Shown here in pieces: positions 44,341-52,541 of a DNA stretch of 64,000 bases (its first letter is position 1; every line of letters starts with the position of its first letter). The stretch comes from Deltaproteobacteria bacterium. GTDB taxonomy: Bacteria > Myxococcota > JACRCW01. A program made the position numbers and the translations under genes. Below the pieces are notes generated by a model, which saw only the letters and a program-made list of their open reading frames with translations, was not told the origin of the DNA and ran no database searches. The stretch covers positions 1-64,000 of the forward strand of contig JACRCW010000161.1 of assembly GCA_016218805.1 (NCBI GenBank), written 5' to 3'.

Positions 44341-45546
44341 TCAGCTGGCCGCCGCCAGCGCGGCTTCCGCCAGCCGGCGCGTGTGCGTGCCGGCCTCCGC
44401 CTCCGCCGCCTGCTGCCAGGCCGCGCGCGCCTCTTCCCGGCGGCCCAGTGCCAGCAGCGCGTTGCCCCGGTGCAGCGCCGCCACCTTGGCCGTGTAGGGG
44501 GCGGGGTTCCCTGACAGCGCGTCCTCCAGCGCCGCCAGCGCGTCCGCCGGGCGCCCCGCCTCCGCCAGCGCACGCCCCCGCGCCAGCAGCAGCTCCACCC
44601 GAAGGCTGCGGCTGGCGGTGATGCGCCCCGCCATGTCCGCCGCCGCCGCCAGGTCCTTCTCCATGGGCGCCACGTCCCCGCGTTGCGCCGCGCAGCGCGC
44701 CCGCGTGGCAAAAAAATGCATGCCCACGGCCGGGTGATGGCCCAGCACCGCCGCCGCCCGGCTCAGGTGGAACTCCGCCGCCCGCACGTCACCGCGCTCC
44801 AGGTGCACCATGGCGGCCTGGATGTGCGGCGCCGGCTGCACCACCTGCCCGCGCTCCGCCTCCTGCGCTGCCAGCAGCTCCTGGCCCTGCTCATCCGCCT
44901 GCAGGCGTGCGCGGTCCCGCTCCGCCAGCTGCGGCAGCCCCGCCCGCGGCGTGTGCTCCAACTCGGTGAGCGCTTCGTCAAACCGGCCCAGCTCCGCCAG
45001 CGCCGCGGAGGCCGCCAGGTGCGAGGCCTCGTCCGCCGGGTCCCGCGCCAGCACCTCCCGCGCGGTGGCCAGCCCGTCCGCAATGCGGCCCTCCGCCAGC
45101 GCGGCGGTGGTGCCGGACGCCAACAGCGCCGCGGGGGCCGCCGGCATGGCCCGCAGCGCGTCAAACATGGTGCGCGCTTCATCAAACCGGTGCAGCCCGG
45201 ACAGCGCCAGCACGGCGGTGGCGCGCGCCGCCGCCAGGATGGCGGGCTTGTGGGCGGACAGCTCCAGCGCGCGCTGGCTCAGCGCCCACGCCCGGTCATG
45301 CAGCCCCATGTTGTAGAAATGCAGCGAACAGGACGCCTCGGTGGCGCCGGGAATCAGCAGGTGCTGCACCAGGCGCCAGAATGGGCGGCGCTGGCGCAGG
45401 CCGGCTTCACAGTGCTCCGCCAGCAGGTCAAAGCGCCCCGCCGCCGCCAGCACGCTGAGGTCCGTGTTCCACCGCATCATCGCGCGCACGTCGGACCACA
45501 GCCACGCAAACAACCCCACCCCAGTCAGCGAGATGACCCAGCCCAC
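44341..45546 (-). CDS. membrane-anchored TPR protein
   Basis: 401 residues. One N-terminal transmembrane helix (MGWVISLTGVGLFAWLW) is followed by helical TPR-like repeats over about residues 100-390 (HDRAWALSQRALELSAHKPA, ADALAALEDALSGNPAPYTA, AALHRGNALLALGRREEA). TPRs bind partner proteins; no catalytic residues. GTG 45546 follows the PduL-like gene by 12 bp, so it likely belongs to the adenosine deaminase operon. Confidence 0.75.
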   Translation of the reverse strand: MGWVISLTGVGLFAWLWSDVRAMMRWNTDLSVLAAAGRFDLLAEHCEAGLRQRRPFWRLVQHLLIPGATEASCSLHFYNMGLHDRAWALSQRALELSAHKPAILAAARATAVLALSGLHRFDEARTMFDALRAMPAAPAALLASGTTAALAEGRIADGLATAREVLARDPADEASHLAASAALAELGRFDEALTELEHTPRAGLPQLAERDRARLQADEQGQELLAAQEAERGQVVQPAPHIQAAMVHLERGDVRAAEFHLSRAAAVLGHHPAVGMHFFATRARCAAQRGDVAPMEKDLAAAADMAGRITASRSLRVELLLARGRALAEAGRPADALAALEDALSGNPAPYTAKVAALHRGNALLALGRREEARAAWQQAAEAEAGTHTRRLAEAALAAAS

Positions 45547-45558
45547 GCCGCCTCCCCC

Positions 45559-46167
45559 TCACGCGCCGTCCACCGGGGTCAGGCGCGCCGTCACCGTGGC
45601 GCCGGGCCCACCCAGGCGGTCCTGCACCGCGCCGTCCAGGACCACCACCGCATCGCGCAGGCCCGCGGGGCACTCCAGGGTCACCGGTCCGCCCAGCGCC
45701 TCCGCCCAGCTGGAGACCTCCAGCGCGTAGGCCGCGCCGGGTACCAACGACAAACGCCGCGCCACGCCCTCCGGCAGCAGGATGCGTGGCGCCGCCCGGC
45801 TCACCCCGTCCGCCAGCACCACCGTGCCCCGCGGTCCGGACAGCGCCGCCCCGGGCCCGGGCCCGCGCGCGGGCACCCGCAGGTCCAGTTGCTGCAGCGC
45901 CTGCGCCGTGAGCGCCAGGCGTGACACCGGTGTGGCCACCGCCACCACGCGCGCCCGCGCTTCGCGGCGGTTGCCGCCCACCACGCCCACGCGCTCCAGG
46001 CACAGCGGCTCCGCCAGCAGCCCCGCCCAGCACGGCACCGGCCGGTGCCCCGCCCCAAACACCGCCTCCAGGTGCGCCGCGGACAGATAGGCGCGGTTGC
46101 CCGCCCGCACCGCGCGCACCGTGACCGACCGCGTGGCCGCAACCGGCTCGGTGGTGGTGGTGGTCAT
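45559..46167 (-). CDS. degenerate PduL-like protein
   Basis: 202 residues with the two-barrel layout of phosphate propanoyltransferase PduL: the start VTVRAVRAGNRAYLSAAHLE corresponds to the PduL strand with NRHVHLS, and the second barrel has GVSRAAPRILLPEGV where PduL has a GVIRAxRHIHM segment. Both metal-binding His pairs (HVH and HIH) appear to be replaced (AYL, RIL), so zinc binding and acyl transfer are unlikely. It overlaps the adenosine deaminase stop (ATGA). Inference: a structural paralogue that lost catalysis, perhaps binding a nucleotide or CoA-like ligand. It could also be an unrelated beta-barrel with chance similarity. Confidence 0.5.
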   Translation of the reverse strand: MTTTTTEPVAATRSVTVRAVRAGNRAYLSAAHLEAVFGAGHRPVPCWAGLLAEPLCLERVGVVGGNRREARARVVAVATPVSRLALTAQALQQLDLRVPARGPGPGAALSGPRGTVVLADGVSRAAPRILLPEGVARRLSLVPGAAYALEVSSWAEALGGPVTLECPAGLRDAVVVLDGAVQDRLGGPGATVTARLTPVDGA

Positions 46168-47186
46168 GGGATGAAGGTCGCCTTCTCCGCCACGCGGAAG
46201 GCCTCCGCCACGTCCTCCTGGCTGAGGATCCCCGCATCCATCAGCATGGTGCATTCGCGCGCCATGTTGGTGTCCAGCAGGTAGGGGCCGTCCGTGTTGA
46301 GTGTGAAGGGCACGCGCGCCTGCTTGAAGGTGCGCAGCACGTGGCCCAGTTCACTGAGGTCCTGCACCGCGTGCGTGGCCAGGTTGGAGGACGGGCAGAT
46401 CTCCAGCACGGTGCCGGACTCGCGCAGCATCTCCAGCGCCTCGGTGTTGTACGCCGCCCGGATGCCGTGCCCAATGCGGTCCGGTTTCAGATAGCGCAGC
46501 ACCGCAATGACCCCCTCCCCGGAAGTGTGCGGCGTTTCCCCGGTGTGCACCGTGGTGCGCAGGCCCGCCTCCCGCGCCTTGCGGAACAGCGCCTCGTAGC
46601 GGGCCGCGTCCCCCACGCGCAGCTCCAGGTTCATGCTCTCCGGCCCGGCCAGGTCAATGCCCACCACGCCACGGTCACGGTAGCGGATGGCCTTGTTCAC
46701 CATGATCTCGTTGAGCTCAAAGCTGAACTCGCGCGCCAGGCAGAAGATGAGCGCGCAGCGCGTGCCGTACTCCAGGCACGCGTCATCCATGCCGTGCACC
46801 GCGGCCTGGATGATGTGGTCCAGATCGCGTTCGCCCTGCAGGTTGCGTTTCATGGGATTGAAGCGCAGCTCCATCCTGGTCACGCGGCTGCCGCGGTATT
46901 CCTTGCCAATGACCTCATAGACGCTGCGCTGGATGGCGGCGGGACTGGATTGGATCTTCTCGGTCCACTCGTGCATCACCTTGAGGTAGTCCTCCAGGTT
47001 CTTGGTCTTCTCCGGTTTGACCGTCACCATCTCCACAAACGACCAGTAGTCCCGCACCGGCAGCTTGAAGCCCGCCTGGTGCGCAATGCTGAACAGGATG
47101 TGCGGGGCGACCGCACCACCCACGTGGATGTGCAGGTCCGTCAACTCGGAGGGGAGCCGGGCGTCCCAGGGCGGCTTGATGGACAT
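46164..47186 (-). CDS. adenosine deaminase-family enzyme
   Basis: 340 residues of the metal-dependent adenosine/AMP deaminase family. Zinc ligands sit in DLHIHVGGAV (His19, His21); HTGE (214-217) and RIGHGI (His240) carry further active-site residues, and SSNLATH follows. The usual C-terminal NTDDP is NTDGP here: Asp299, the zinc ligand, is kept, but the second Asp, which contacts the purine in true adenosine deaminases, is Gly300. The substrate may therefore differ. Probable first gene of a three-gene operon with the PduL-like and TPR genes. Confidence 0.85.
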   Translation of the reverse strand: MSIKPPWDARLPSELTDLHIHVGGAVAPHILFSIAHQAGFKLPVRDYWSFVEMVTVKPEKTKNLEDYLKVMHEWTEKIQSSPAAIQRSVYEVIGKEYRGSRVTRMELRFNPMKRNLQGERDLDHIIQAAVHGMDDACLEYGTRCALIFCLAREFSFELNEIMVNKAIRYRDRGVVGIDLAGPESMNLELRVGDAARYEALFRKAREAGLRTTVHTGETPHTSGEGVIAVLRYLKPDRIGHGIRAAYNTEALEMLRESGTVLEICPSSNLATHAVQDLSELGHVLRTFKQARVPFTLNTDGPYLLDTNMARECTMLMDAGILSQEDVAEAFRVAEKATFIP

Positions 47187-47630
47187 GTACGGGTGGCTAC
47201 CACGCCGGCCGCGGGGGCGTCAGGCCGCGTGGCCGGGGCGGTAGGCATGCTGGGAGGGCAGGCTCGCCGCCGCGTCCATGCCGGGCGCCGCGCGGGGGGG
47301 GGCGTCTGCGCGGCCAGCGCGTGCCGCCGGCTGTTGGAAACCCGTGCCTTCCCCCGAACTCCGCCCGGGCCGCCCGGAGAGGGGTTGTTCCCCGCGGCGG
47401 ATGTTCGTGCACGATATTTCGGGCGGGGCGAGGGGTGGCTTCGGACGCGGGCCGACGCGGAAGACACGGCGTGAACCGCGATGCTGGCCTGCCGAGTCCC
47501 GCGCTCGCCATGCCCGGCGGCTCCCGTGCTGGTGCACGGTGGAACTTCGGGACCCTAGGACTCCCCCGGCCTCCCGGCCGCGTTGGATGGCCGAGGAGAC
47601 CGGGATCGCTGGCGCAGTTGGGCGAACGAG
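47187..47630. other. 444-bp intergenic region
   Basis: No convincing gene; open frames here overlap on both strands and have no recognisable domain. It lies upstream of the leftward adenosine deaminase operon and downstream of a leftward lipoprotein gene. No clear palindrome or terminator was found by eye. Confidence 0.45.
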
Positions 47631-48440
47631 TCAGTGAGCGACGAACCCAATCACCATGCCCGCATTGCCGTAGACGACGGGGCTCGACTGGAGGTTCGCC
47701 TGCAAGGTGAGAGACACCTGGCCCGCCTGGATGTCGGCCGCCGTCGCGAATCCACCCCCGACGCACCCCGCGATGTCGTCCGTCGTCGCATCCTCGTCGT
47801 AGAGGCAGATGCAGAAGGCCGACGACGTGTTCATGAGGGTGGAGGCGGTGATGGAGCTCGCGAGGGTGGTGTTGAATGTCGCGGAGAACGCGTCGCTGGT
47901 CACTGCGGTGCATGCCGACCCAGTGCCCGCAGCACAGTTGTCGAACCAGCAGATGAAGCCGTCAGGCGCACCACCGAGGGCATCCCAGGATTCGCCGCCG
48001 CCCTGGGTCGTCTGGAACGTCGCCGAGCGCGCGATGACGTCCCACGTCGAGTTGGGATTGGTCTGCAGGCACTCCACCGTGGCTCCGGTCGCCGAACAAC
48101 CACCGGGGCACGTCTGGGACGTCCACGCCCCCGACGTGCACCTCAGCATCGCCGTCGAGGAGCTGCACGTGGCGGTGCCCTCGCTCGACCTCGGACACGC
48201 CTCACCGGCCGAGTTCCCGGATGCGTCACACCGCACGATGTCGTTGTTGGAAGTGCATCCCCCGGCACCCTTGCACGCGTAGGGCTTGAAGACCCCGTCT
48301 TCGCACACGAGCGATGCGCTGCTCCCGTCGCACTTGGCACCCCCTTCGGGGCTGCACTTGTCGCCTTCGCTCCCACCGCCAGTGCAGCCGACCCACGCCG
48401 AGCCCATGAGGCCTACGAGAACAACCAGTCCCTGGTTCAT
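47631..48440 (-). CDS. Cys-rich lipoprotein, probably acquired
   Basis: 269 residues. ATG 48440 follows AAGGAGGG seven bases upstream. A lipoprotein-like signal (GLMGSAWVGC) precedes two Cys modules of about 40 residues each, both with a C...C...LxC..G.W/F....C pattern (KCDGSSASLVCEDGVFKPYAC and TCSSSTAMLRCTSGAWTSQTC, partly read). The C-terminal half is Ser/Thr/Ala-rich. Codon context (TTC and ATC before G) differs from the housekeeping genes, suggesting acquisition. Function unknown. Confidence 0.65.
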   Translation of the reverse strand: MNQGLVVLVGLMGSAWVGCTGGGSEGDKCSPEGGAKCDGSSASLVCEDGVFKPYACKGAGGCTSNNDIVRCDASGNSAGEACPRSSEGTATCSSSTAMLRCTSGAWTSQTCPGGCSATGATVECLQTNPNSTWDVIARSATFQTTQGGGESWDALGGAPDGFICWFDNCAAGTGSACTAVTSDAFSATFNTTLASSITASTLMNTSSAFCICLYDEDATTDDIAGCVGGGFATAADIQAGQVSLTLQANLQSSPVVYGNAGMVIGFVAH

Positions 48441-48547
48441 GAACACCCTCCTTGCTGTCGCCCGCCGCCACCGTGGGTGGCATGGGATGAGTGCTCACCG
48501 TGAACTAAAGTTCATGACGGAAGTCAAGGCTCTGGTCTGCTGGCCGT

Positions 48548-48760
48548 GTGGATGCGACTCACCAGGCCTTCACGGCCCGCCTGCGCGCCCTGATGGCGAA
48601 GAAGGGTTGGTCGGCCAACAGGCTCGGCGATCTCTCCGGCCTGACGGGAAGCGCCGTCGCCGCGATGCTCCGCGGCGAGAAGTCCCCCACCCTGCGCAGC
48701 ATGAAGAAGTTGGCGGAGGCCCTGGGCGTACGCGTCACGGACCTGCTCGATGGCCAGTAG
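48548..48760 (+). CDS. small XRE-type helix-turn-helix regulator
   Basis: 70 residues, almost entirely one HTH_3 domain: LRALMAKKGWSANRLGDLSG, then GSAVAAMLRGEKSPTLRSMKK as turn and recognition helix, ending LGVRVTDLLDG. Starts at GTG 48548. Divergent from the lipoprotein gene with 107 bp between starts, so it may regulate that gene. Its codon context (TCG and CTC before G) also looks foreign. Confidence 0.75.
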   Translation: MDATHQAFTARLRALMAKKGWSANRLGDLSGLTGSAVAAMLRGEKSPTLRSMKKLAEALGVRVTDLLDGQ

Positions 48761-48878
48761 CAGTACCTGGCCGGCTGCGGCTTGAGCGTTTCTGGCGCGC
48801 CCGCGGTCCGCGCCAAAGCCAGCGGGCTGCCCCGCACTGGCGTGCCAAGCGGCCCCGGGGCCCCGGGGGGGCGGGGCA

Positions 48879-48900
48879 GCGGGCGGGCCGGCCCGCCCGC
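48879..48900. repeat. 22-bp perfect GC-only palindrome
   Basis: Eleven bases (GCGGGCGGGCC) are followed directly by their exact reverse complement. It lies 119 bp after the XRE stop. It can form a very stable hairpin but has no T tract; it may terminate or pause transcription, or be a simple GC-rich palindrome. Confidence 0.4.
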
Positions 48901-49007
48901 CCGCCACCCGTGACAGGCGACTGGCGGCGTCCGGGATTACCGAACCCCCACGGACCAGAATGTGTGGGGGTTGCCGCCACACAGCGGGCTGGCTACAGGA
49001 CGACATC

Positions 49008-49469
49008 ATGGTCACCGCTCGCGTGTTGCGCAGTCCCCACGAGATGGACGGTCAGCTCTCCGGCTTTTGGGTGGGGCCGGGCGACGATTTGAGAGTGCGG
49101 CCCACCTATGGGCCCACCGGTGCCATCCTTCCCCGTCCTGGTGCGCCGGTTCTGGGCGAGTTCCTCTGTCTGGACCTGGTGACGGTGGACGAGTTCTGGT
49201 GCCCGCTGTCAGAGGCGGGGCAGTACACCTACGCGCACTCCAGTGGTCTGCTGCGCGGGCAGCCGTGGCGTTTTTTCCGCTGGCCGCTGCAGGCGACCTC
49301 AACGTCGCCCCTGACCACGCCGCCGGAGAAGTACGTGGTGACGCTGGCGCCGCCGTTGCCGCCGGACGCGGTGGCGGGAGCCTACGGACAGCGTGCGGGC
49401 GAGTTGTGCCGCCCGGACCGCAAGGCGGTCCAGCTGCGGGTGTTGAGGCTGCCACCGCTGGCGCCATGA
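49008..49469 (+). CDS. unknown protein, first gene of a two-gene unit
   Basis: 153 residues, beta-rich, no signal peptide. It reads like a short domain with repeated aromatic and Pro positions (GEFLCLDLVTVDEFWCPLS, QPWRFFRWPLQ). No family recognised. Its stop overlaps the next start (ATGA), so the two are cotranslated. The codon context resembles the neighbouring accessory genes. Confidence 0.55.
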   Translation: MVTARVLRSPHEMDGQLSGFWVGPGDDLRVRPTYGPTGAILPRPGAPVLGEFLCLDLVTVDEFWCPLSEAGQYTYAHSSGLLRGQPWRFFRWPLQATSTSPLTTPPEKYVVTLAPPLPPDAVAGAYGQRAGELCRPDRKAVQLRVLRLPPLAP

Positions 49470-50023
49470 GGTCCTGGAACGAGCAGTTTGCCCAGACCTG
49501 GCTCACGCCGGGAGAGGCCCGCGCCCAAATGGACGCGTGGGTGCGAACTCGCCTGCGGGGACATCGGGTACATGCGGCGCCCAGCTTGGAAAGCGTCGCG
49601 GCGTGGAGCGTTGACCTCCTCGCCGACGACATCCAGCGCTTCGGAAACGGGTGCCAGTGGCTGTGGTGCACCACTGCAGTGGGGCTGGCTGCCGAATTGA
49701 TCTTCGGCTCCATCGCGGGGGGCACGTTCCCCAAGGACACTCCCTTCAGGTACGACCTCAAGCGCGTCGTCGACGCATTGAGGGAGATCAGGAACGCCAC
49801 GGTTCATCCCGCGTTCCAGAACGCGGCCGCAGGCCAGGGAGTGCCGCCGGTGGAACGGCTCTATGACATCCTTGACCAGGACGATGACGCGGCGGTGAAG
49901 GAACTGGCGTTGCGTCTCACGGAGGACTGGTCGCTCCTGGCGGACAGACCGCTTTCCACATTTGCGCTTCGGCAGCTGGATGCCGCGGGGCGCCTGCTGG
50001 CCGAGGAGTACAGCATCTGGTGA
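49466..50023 (+). CDS. unknown helical protein, second gene of a two-gene unit
   Basis: 185 residues, mainly helical, with a short hydrophobic stretch (TAVGLAAELIFGSIAGG) and charged helices (RYDLKRVVDALREIRNATVHP, EERLYDILDQDDD-like segment). The 'REIRNATVHP' segment is of the kind seen in proteins annotated as HEPN/abortive-infection-like (R-x4-6-H), but the match is short. Coupled to the upstream gene. Function unknown. Confidence 0.5.
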   Translation: MRSWNEQFAQTWLTPGEARAQMDAWVRTRLRGHRVHAAPSLESVAAWSVDLLADDIQRFGNGCQWLWCTTAVGLAAELIFGSIAGGTFPKDTPFRYDLKRVVDALREIRNATVHPAFQNAAAGQGVPPVERLYDILDQDDDAAVKELALRLTEDWSLLADRPLSTFALRQLDAAGRLLAEEYSIW

Positions 50024-50053
50024 GCCGCCTCAGTCTGGGTTGCGCCGCGGGAT

Positions 50054-51130
50054 TCAGTACCCAATGGCCAGGTAGGTGAAGTTCTCCGTGCCATCCACCG
50101 CGTCCGCCCGGTCCATGGTGAACCCCGCGGTGGTGCAGGAGATGGGGTCAAACGGGTTGGCCGTCCCCGCCGTCAGGCGGTTGGCGTAGACGCCCAGGCA
50201 CGCCGTGGTGAAGGGCCGGAGGAAGGTGAAGACCTGCTGGGTATCCAGGTTGGAGACGCCCGTGCCCCAGTACAGTGACAGCGGGCTGCCGGGGATGCGC
50301 GCGTAGCCATTGGTGTTCATGCTGGTGGCGGCGGCCGCGTCCGTCACCGTGAGCGAGCCCGCGGTGACCTGGGTGGACGCGGTGACGGTGGGCGCGGTGA
50401 CGGAGCTGGCGGTGATGGCGGCCGCGGTGAGCGTGCCCGCCTGGGTGGTGGTGCTGGTCAGTGAGGTGGTGGTCACGCTGTTGGCGGTCAGCGCGCCGGT
50501 CACCTGGAAGTCCTCCGCCTGGGCCGCGTAACCGGCGCGCACCGCATAGGGGACGGGCACCAGCAGCTGCCGGTTGGCGAGTTGCTGGCCGTTCACACTG
50601 ACATCCAGAAACGCCTCATGGCGGTCCAGGAACAGGCGGCCAGGCAGCGGGGTGCCCGCACCACCCAGCACCACCGAGAACCGTCCCGCCGTGACCGGCA
50701 CGTCCTGCTGCCCGGAGTTCCACAGCTCGGCGCCGCCGCTGGCCGCGTCGTACAGCGCAAACGTCATGGGCGTGCTGCCGTTCACCGGCAGGCCGTCGCT
50801 CTCCAGCACGCCTTGGTACGGGATGAGCGCGGGGATGCCCGCCACCAGGGTGGCGTTGAGGTAGTTGGCGCGCACCTGCCAGGCGAGACCCAGCGCCAGC
50901 GCCACCGCAGCGCCCATCACCGCCACGCGCGTGCGCGGCGCCATCCGCGCCGCCGGCAGGCCGCGGCTGCCCCGGCGCGCCAGGAACGCGTCCAGGTCCG
51001 CACGCGTGAACAGCAGGTGGTCAGCCAGCCGAGCCGCGGTCAGCTCCCCGCGGTCCACCAGCGCCGCCACCTCCCCCGGCGTCAGGCGCAGCAGGTCAGC
51101 GGCATCGGCAAGCGTGAGAACAGGTCTCAT
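50054..51130 (-). CDS. excisionase-like HTH, membrane helix and tail-fibre-like surface domain in one protein
   Basis: 358 residues. Residues 1-52 (LTLADAADLLRLTPGEVAAL, LLFTRADLDAFL) form an excisionase/MerR-type DNA-binding helix-turn-helix. A transmembrane helix (about 68-86) follows. Residues about 95-205 resemble a beta-rich module found in myxobacterial surface proteins (PMTFALYDAASGGAELW). Residues 206-285 are Ser/Thr/Ala/Val repeats that look like a fibre shaft (TANSVTTTSLTS, TAAAITASSVTA). The end (TTACLGVYANRL to TYLAIGY) resembles phage tail-fibre C-terminal (gp53-like) domains. A single protein joining DNA binding and a surface fibre is unusual. Confidence 0.65.
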   Translation of the reverse strand: MRPVLTLADAADLLRLTPGEVAALVDRGELTAARLADHLLFTRADLDAFLARRGSRGLPAARMAPRTRVAVMGAAVALALGLAWQVRANYLNATLVAGIPALIPYQGVLESDGLPVNGSTPMTFALYDAASGGAELWNSGQQDVPVTAGRFSVVLGGAGTPLPGRLFLDRHEAFLDVSVNGQQLANRQLLVPVPYAVRAGYAAQAEDFQVTGALTANSVTTTSLTSTTTQAGTLTAAAITASSVTAPTVTASTQVTAGSLTVTDAAAATSMNTNGYARIPGSPLSLYWGTGVSNLDTQQVFTFLRPFTTACLGVYANRLTAGTANPFDPISCTTAGFTMDRADAVDGTENFTYLAIGY

Positions 51131-51210
51131 GGGACCCCCGTTGGGTGTGTGCGTGGTGGGACGTTACGTAGAAACCCCGTCACGCCCTGTCCAGTGGCGC
51201 CCTGATACCG

Positions 51211-52509
51211 TCAGTTCTTGATGAGGACCTTGCCGCCCGCGCCCACCACGATGACGCGTGACGGCGGCGGTCCCGCCTCCGGGGTGGCCAGGCCGCCGTC
51301 GTAATCCAGCCGGGCGCCGCCCACCGCGCGCAGGTGCTCCACCACGCCGCTAGGCAGTTCCTCGTCAAACCAGCCCACGCCGGCGTCCGTCATGGGGTAG
51401 CCGTCATAGCGCAGCACCACGCCGGAGAAGCCCACCGCGTAGATGTCACGGCCACCCGTGCCCCACATGCCCTGCACAAAAGCCGGCGTGGGAATGGTGG
51501 TGGGCTCCCACGCGCCAGAGCGCTTGCGCATCAGCCGCCCGTCCTGGCCCGCGCAGTACACGTTGCCTGGTCCGGTGCCCCACGCCGTGGACAGCGCGTC
51601 GCGCGTGTAGGGGACGTTGTCGGCCAGTTCGCTGCGGGTCCACTGGGCCGCCGTGGCGTCAAACTCAAAGATGGACCCGCCGGCGCCGCACGCCACCGCG
51701 TAGTCCCCGCTGGCCCACACGCTCTTGAGGTCCGCGTCCACGCCCACGCGGCCAAACATGGGGCCGCCGTCGGCTTCGCAGCGCTGCGGGTAGCAGCAGA
51801 AGCCGCCCTGCGTGGCAAACGGGCAGCACTCCGCCGGCGTGCCACATCCCGCGTAGCGGTCCGGCCCGAACACCAGCCCGCCGTCCGGCGTGTCATGCGC
51901 CACCAGCTGCGTGGTGCACACCGGGACGGCTTCCTCAATGTTGTTGACGCGCGTTTCACAGACGGGGAAGCGCTGCAGCGTGGTCTCCGCGGCCATCAGG
52001 CGCACACCGCCGTCGGGCGGGTCGCGCGTGGCAATCTCGCCGCGTTCGCCCACCATGTAGACGCGGTCACCGCTGCCGTGGACTGAGAAGAAGGACCGCG
52101 TGGTCAGCCGCTCACCGCCGTCCGGACCTTGCTGCGTGACCTCCGTGAACACGCCGTCCACGCCGTGCAGGATGACGCCGTACAGGCCCACGGCCCACAG
52201 CTCCGTCTCATCCCGGCCCCAGATGGCCTCCAGCGTCTCCGTGGTGGGCGAGGAAACCTGGGACCAATGCACCCCGTCCCAGCGCATGATCCGGCCGTGG
52301 TCACCCACGATGTACGCCAGGTCATGCCGCCCGACCCACACGCCGTGCCAGTTGGCAACGGACGGGTCCGGCACCTCCACGCGCCAGGCGGGGCGGCCGG
52401 CGTCACGGAAGGGGGAGACCTGTTCGGGGATCGCGTTCTTGATGGCCTCGCACGCACCCAGGAGTGCCACCAGGCCCAGCAGCAGCGCCGCAACGCGGGG
52501 AGTGGACAT
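51211..52509 (-). CDS. lipoprotein with beta-propeller-like repeats
   Basis: 432 residues. A lipobox (LVALLGAC) and 'VWG/GRDE/AWGTGP' repeats (GVWVGRHDLAYIVGDHGRI, AIWGRDETELWAVGLYGVIL, VWASGDYAVACGAGG, MWGTGGRDIYAVGFSG) indicate a propeller of myxobacterial lipoproteins. A Cys-rich insertion (about 228-255; CCPFATQGGFCCYPQRC) is present. ATG 52509 is chosen over the in-frame start at 52527 because the signal begins there. Function unknown. Confidence 0.75.
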   Translation of the reverse strand: MSTPRVAALLLGLVALLGACEAIKNAIPEQVSPFRDAGRPAWRVEVPDPSVANWHGVWVGRHDLAYIVGDHGRIMRWDGVHWSQVSSPTTETLEAIWGRDETELWAVGLYGVILHGVDGVFTEVTQQGPDGGERLTTRSFFSVHGSGDRVYMVGERGEIATRDPPDGGVRLMAAETTLQRFPVCETRVNNIEEAVPVCTTQLVAHDTPDGGLVFGPDRYAGCGTPAECCPFATQGGFCCYPQRCEADGGPMFGRVGVDADLKSVWASGDYAVACGAGGSIFEFDATAAQWTRSELADNVPYTRDALSTAWGTGPGNVYCAGQDGRLMRKRSGAWEPTTIPTPAFVQGMWGTGGRDIYAVGFSGVVLRYDGYPMTDAGVGWFDEELPSGVVEHLRAVGGARLDYDGGLATPEAGPPPSRVIVVGAGGKVLIKN

Positions 52510-52541
52510 GGAGCGGAACCTTAGCACGCCCGCGCGCAGCG

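Noticed and set aside
47221-47640. Several open frames on both strands between adenosine deaminase and the lipoprotein
   Set aside because: No domain, no ribosome site, low-complexity Arg/Pro/Ala translations overlapping each other.
47400-47640. A possible integration (att) site near the start of the accessory segment
   Set aside because: No tRNA gene or direct repeat was found at either edge by eye.
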